Assembly: GCF_000710465.2 (NCBI RefSeq)
Contig: NZ_JAIZ01000170.1
Location: 1-34,418 of the forward strand
DNA: 34,418 bases
Direction: 5' to 3'
Origin: Kitasatospora sp. MBT63
Lineage (GTDB): Bacteria; Actinomycetota; Actinomycetes; Streptomycetales; Streptomycetaceae
Position 1 is the stretch's first letter, and each line of letters begins with the position of its first letter. The position numbers were made by a program, and so were the translations under genes. Below are positions 32,448 to 34,418 of the stretch, in pieces. The notes under the pieces are model-generated. The model was not told where the DNA came from, did not search any database, and saw only the letters and a program-made list of their open reading frames with translations.

Positions 32448-32948
32448 GTGAGCAACCTCTTCGCCATCGCCTACCCGGACCTCGCCACCGCCCAGAAGGT
32501 CCGGGACGAGACGGTCGGCCTGCAGAAGCAGAAGCTGATCGAGCTGGAGGACATCGTGGTCGTGGAGCGCCGCGAGGACGGGAAGATCAAGCTGCACCAG
32601 ATGGTCTCCACCACCGGCGCGGGCGCCGCCACCGGCGCGCTGTGGGGCGGGGTGATCGGGCTGCTGTTCTTCATGCCGTTCCTGGGCGCGGCGCTCGGCG
32701 GGGCCACCGGCGCCGCGGTCGGCGCGTCCGCCGACGTCGGGGTGGACGACACCTTCATGCGCCAGGTCGGCCAGCACCTCCAGCCGGGCAGCGCCGCCGT
32801 CTTCCTGCTGGTCCGCAAGGCGACCGCGGACAAGGTGGTCCCGGCGCTGGCGCCGTTCGGCGGCGAGATCATCCAGACCTCGCTGACCACCGAGGAGGAG
32901 GAGCACCTGCGCGAGGCCGTCAAGGCCGCGCAGGGCGCCGCGGTCTGA
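32448..32948 (+). CDS. DUF1269-type membrane-associated protein
   Basis: The 166-aa product has the DUF1269 pattern. The N-terminal strand-helix NLFAIAYPDLATAQKVRDE is followed by VVVERREDGKIKLHQ, a Gly/Ala-rich hydrophobic centre (GAATGALWGGVIGLLFFMPFLGAALGG, about residues 60-88, probably a membrane hairpin), and GSAAVFLLVRKATADKVV with an acidic C-terminal helix. The biochemical role of the family is unknown. The GTG has GGAAGGA about 8 nt upstream. The 256-bp upstream gap contains the AT-rich segment CCTATAAATATGGCTAATTC (about 32351-32370), its likely promoter area. Confidence 0.88.
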   Translation: MSNLFAIAYPDLATAQKVRDETVGLQKQKLIELEDIVVVERREDGKIKLHQMVSTTGAGAATGALWGGVIGLLFFMPFLGAALGGATGAAVGASADVGVDDTFMRQVGQHLQPGSAAVFLLVRKATADKVVPALAPFGGEIIQTSLTTEEEEHLREAVKAAQGAAV

Positions 32949-32968
32949 GCCGGCCGGCCGCAGCGGCC

Positions 32969-33010
32969 GGACAGGGGCGGACCGGGCGGCGACCCGGTCC
33001 GCCCCTGTCC
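32969..33010 (+). terminator. Perfect 18-bp hairpin terminator
   Basis: GGACAGGGGCGGACCGGG (32969-32986) and CCCGGTCCGCCCCTGTCC (32993-33010) pair fully around a 6-nt loop, 20 bp after the DUF1269 stop. Confidence 0.88.
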
Positions 33011-33072
33011 GCATCCCGGGACAGCACACGAGCAGGACCGCAAGCAGGACCTGAAGCAGGACAGGACGGCCC

Positions 33073-34418
33073 GTGGCCACACCCTCGGCGACCGCCCGGG
33101 CCGGCGCCCCCGCCGGACGGCCGGTCCGCACCCGGCGCAACACCGAACTCGCCCTGCTCGTCGCAGCCGTGCTGATCCCGGTCTTCGGCTACGCCGAGGT
33201 CGGCGCCAACCTGGACGGCCGGGTGCCCTCCGACGCCGCCGGGTACGGCACCGCGCTCGGCGTCCTTGCGCTGCTCGCCCACGCGGTGGTGCGCTGGAAG
33301 GCCCGGTACGCGGACCCGCTGCTGCTGCCGATCGGGATCCTGCTGAACGGGATCGGACTGGTCGTCATCTACCGGCTGGACCGGGCCACCCCGGGCAGCG
33401 CGGCCGCACCGACCCAGCTGCTGTGGTCGGCCCTCGGGGTGGCGCTGTTCATCGCGGTCGTCCTGCTGCTGCGCGACCACCGGATCCTGCAGCGCTACGC
33501 CTACGTGGGCGCGCTGGCGGCCCTGGTGCTGCTGGTCCTGCCGATCTTCTTCCCGCCGGTGTACGGCTCGCGGATCTGGATCACCATCGGTCCGCTCTCC
33601 TTCCAGCCCGGCGAGTTCGCCAAGATCCTGCTGGCGGTGTTCTTCGCCGCCTACCTGGCCGTGCACCGGGACGCGCTCGCCCTGACCGGCCGAAGGGTGC
33701 TGTGGTTCCAGCTGCCGCGCGGGCGGGTGATCGGGCCGGTGCTGCTGATCTGGGCGGCCTTCGTGGCCGTCCTGGTGCTGGAGACGGACCTGGGCACCTC
33801 GCTGCTCTTCTTCGGCCTGTTCGTGGTGATGCTGTACGTGGCCACCGCCCGCAGCGGCTGGATCGCGATCGGCCTGTTCCTGGCCGCGGTCGGGGCGGCG
33901 GGGGTCGGCTGGCTGTCGCCGCACGTGCACGGCCGGGTCACCGACTGGCTGGACCCACTCGGCTCGATCGCCGCAGGCCAGGGGCCCAACCAGATCGCCC
34001 AGTCGCTGTTCGCCTTCGCCTGGGGCGGGCTGCTGGGCACCGGACTCGGCGTCGGCCGGTCGATCCTGATCGGCTTCGCGGCCAAGTCGGACTTCATCCT
34101 CGCCACCATCGGCGAGGAGCTCGGGCTGGCCGGCCTGACGGCGGTCTTCCTGCTGTACGCGCTGCTGATCTCCCGGGGCTTCAGCACCGGCATCGCGCTG
34201 CGCGACCCGTTCGGCCGGCTGCTGGCGATCGGCCTCGCCGCCATCGTCGGGCTGCAGGTGTTCGTGGTGGCCGGCGGGGTGCTGGCGCTGATCCCGCTGA
34301 CCGGGATGACGCTGCCGTTCATCGCCCAGGGCGGCTCCTCGGTGGTCACCAACTGGATCATCGTGGCGCTGCTGGTGCGGATGAGCGACCTGGCCCGCCG
34401 GCCGCCGCCCGCCGAGGC
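33073..34418 (+). CDS. FtsW/RodA/SpoVE-family (SEDS) peptidoglycan polymerase, 3' end outside window
   Basis: The frame is open from GTG 33073 to the window edge (448 codons visible). About ten membrane helices are seen. SEDS hallmarks are GSRIWI and LSFQPGEFAKI after the fourth helices, and VLETDLGTSLLFF with the catalytic Asp. The C-terminal ATIGEELGLAG and LPFIAQGGSSVVTNW are also typical. SEDS proteins polymerise lipid II with a partner class B PBP. Paralogues are FtsW (septum), RodA (wall extension) and sporulation forms; this one cannot be assigned. The basic N-terminus (RPVRTRRNTE) precedes TM1. AGGAC lies 5 nt before the GTG. A 62-bp gap after the terminator of the DUF1269 gene indicates separate transcription. 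Confidence 0.93.
   Translation, partial: MATPSATARAGAPAGRPVRTRRNTELALLVAAVLIPVFGYAEVGANLDGRVPSDAAGYGTALGVLALLAHAVVRWKARYADPLLLPIGILLNGIGLVVIYRLDRATPGSAAAPTQLLWSALGVALFIAVVLLLRDHRILQRYAYVGALAALVLLVLPIFFPPVYGSRIWITIGPLSFQPGEFAKILLAVFFAAYLAVHRDALALTGRRVLWFQLPRGRVIGPVLLIWAAFVAVLVLETDLGTSLLFFGLFVVMLYVATARSGWIAIGLFLAAVGAAGVGWLSPHVHGRVTDWLDPLGSIAAGQGPNQIAQSLFAFAWGGLLGTGLGVGRSILIGFAAKSDFILATIGEELGLAGLTAVFLLYALLISRGFSTGIALRDPFGRLLAIGLAAIVGLQVFVVAGGVLALIPLTGMTLPFIAQGGSSVVTNWIIVALLVRMSDLARRPPPAE

Overview
The window is high-GC actinobacterial DNA, almost certainly Streptomycetaceae (Streptomyces or Kitasatospora). The evidence is the strong G/C bias at third codon positions, the many GTG starts, a two-domain geosmin synthase, a SepX/GlpR-type division protein and an AICE-type integrated element.

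Region 1 (1-6850) is conserved chromosome. It holds the N-terminal end of a 5-formyltetrahydrofolate cyclo-ligase (minus strand), a divergent GGDEF protein with a degenerate active site, and the run galU - moeA/glp - moaC - moaB - GNAT acetyltransferase - sepX/glpR. A MoeA-like (gephyrin-like) gene beside a SepX/GlpR-like gene matches the known Glp-GlpR cell-division pair, so this MoeA may serve division rather than, or as well as, molybdenum cofactor synthesis.

Region 2 (6905-21596) is a tRNA-Ala(CGC) gene carrying a 14.6-kb actinomycete integrative and conjugative element (AICE). The element is bounded by perfect 48-bp direct repeats, one being the 3' part of the tRNA. The minus-strand backbone reads tra (FtsK-like translocase) - small membrane protein - small protein - rep (RepSA-like, HUH) - xis - int, mostly with 4-bp ATGA/GTGA overlaps. 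A regulatory block follows: a GntR/HutC repressor, a divergent GHKL ATPase, an HTH protein and a PP2C-like phosphatase. At least six copies of a C-run-spaced inverted motif sit at promoter-like positions in this half. The accessory part (16.8-21.1 kb) has visibly lower GC. It carries a nucleoside phosphorylase-fold protein, a strongly structured ~95-nt non-coding element, and a three-gene operon (unknown 239-aa protein, XRE-ImmA/IrrE metalloprotease, membrane-anchored protein). These are the best candidates for an undescribed defence or element-control system.

Region 3 (21597-22347) lies just outside attR. It holds a small unknown ORF and a decayed integrase fragment resembling the resident int, which suggests repeated integration at this tRNA.

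Region 4 (22348-34418) is chromosomal again: an internally duplicated membrane protein, an RraA-family protein, germacradienol/geosmin synthase (geoA), a divergent MFS/MarR pair, a VWA-domain membrane protein with a secreted partner, a DUF1269-type protein, and a FtsW/RodA (SEDS) protein cut by the window edge.
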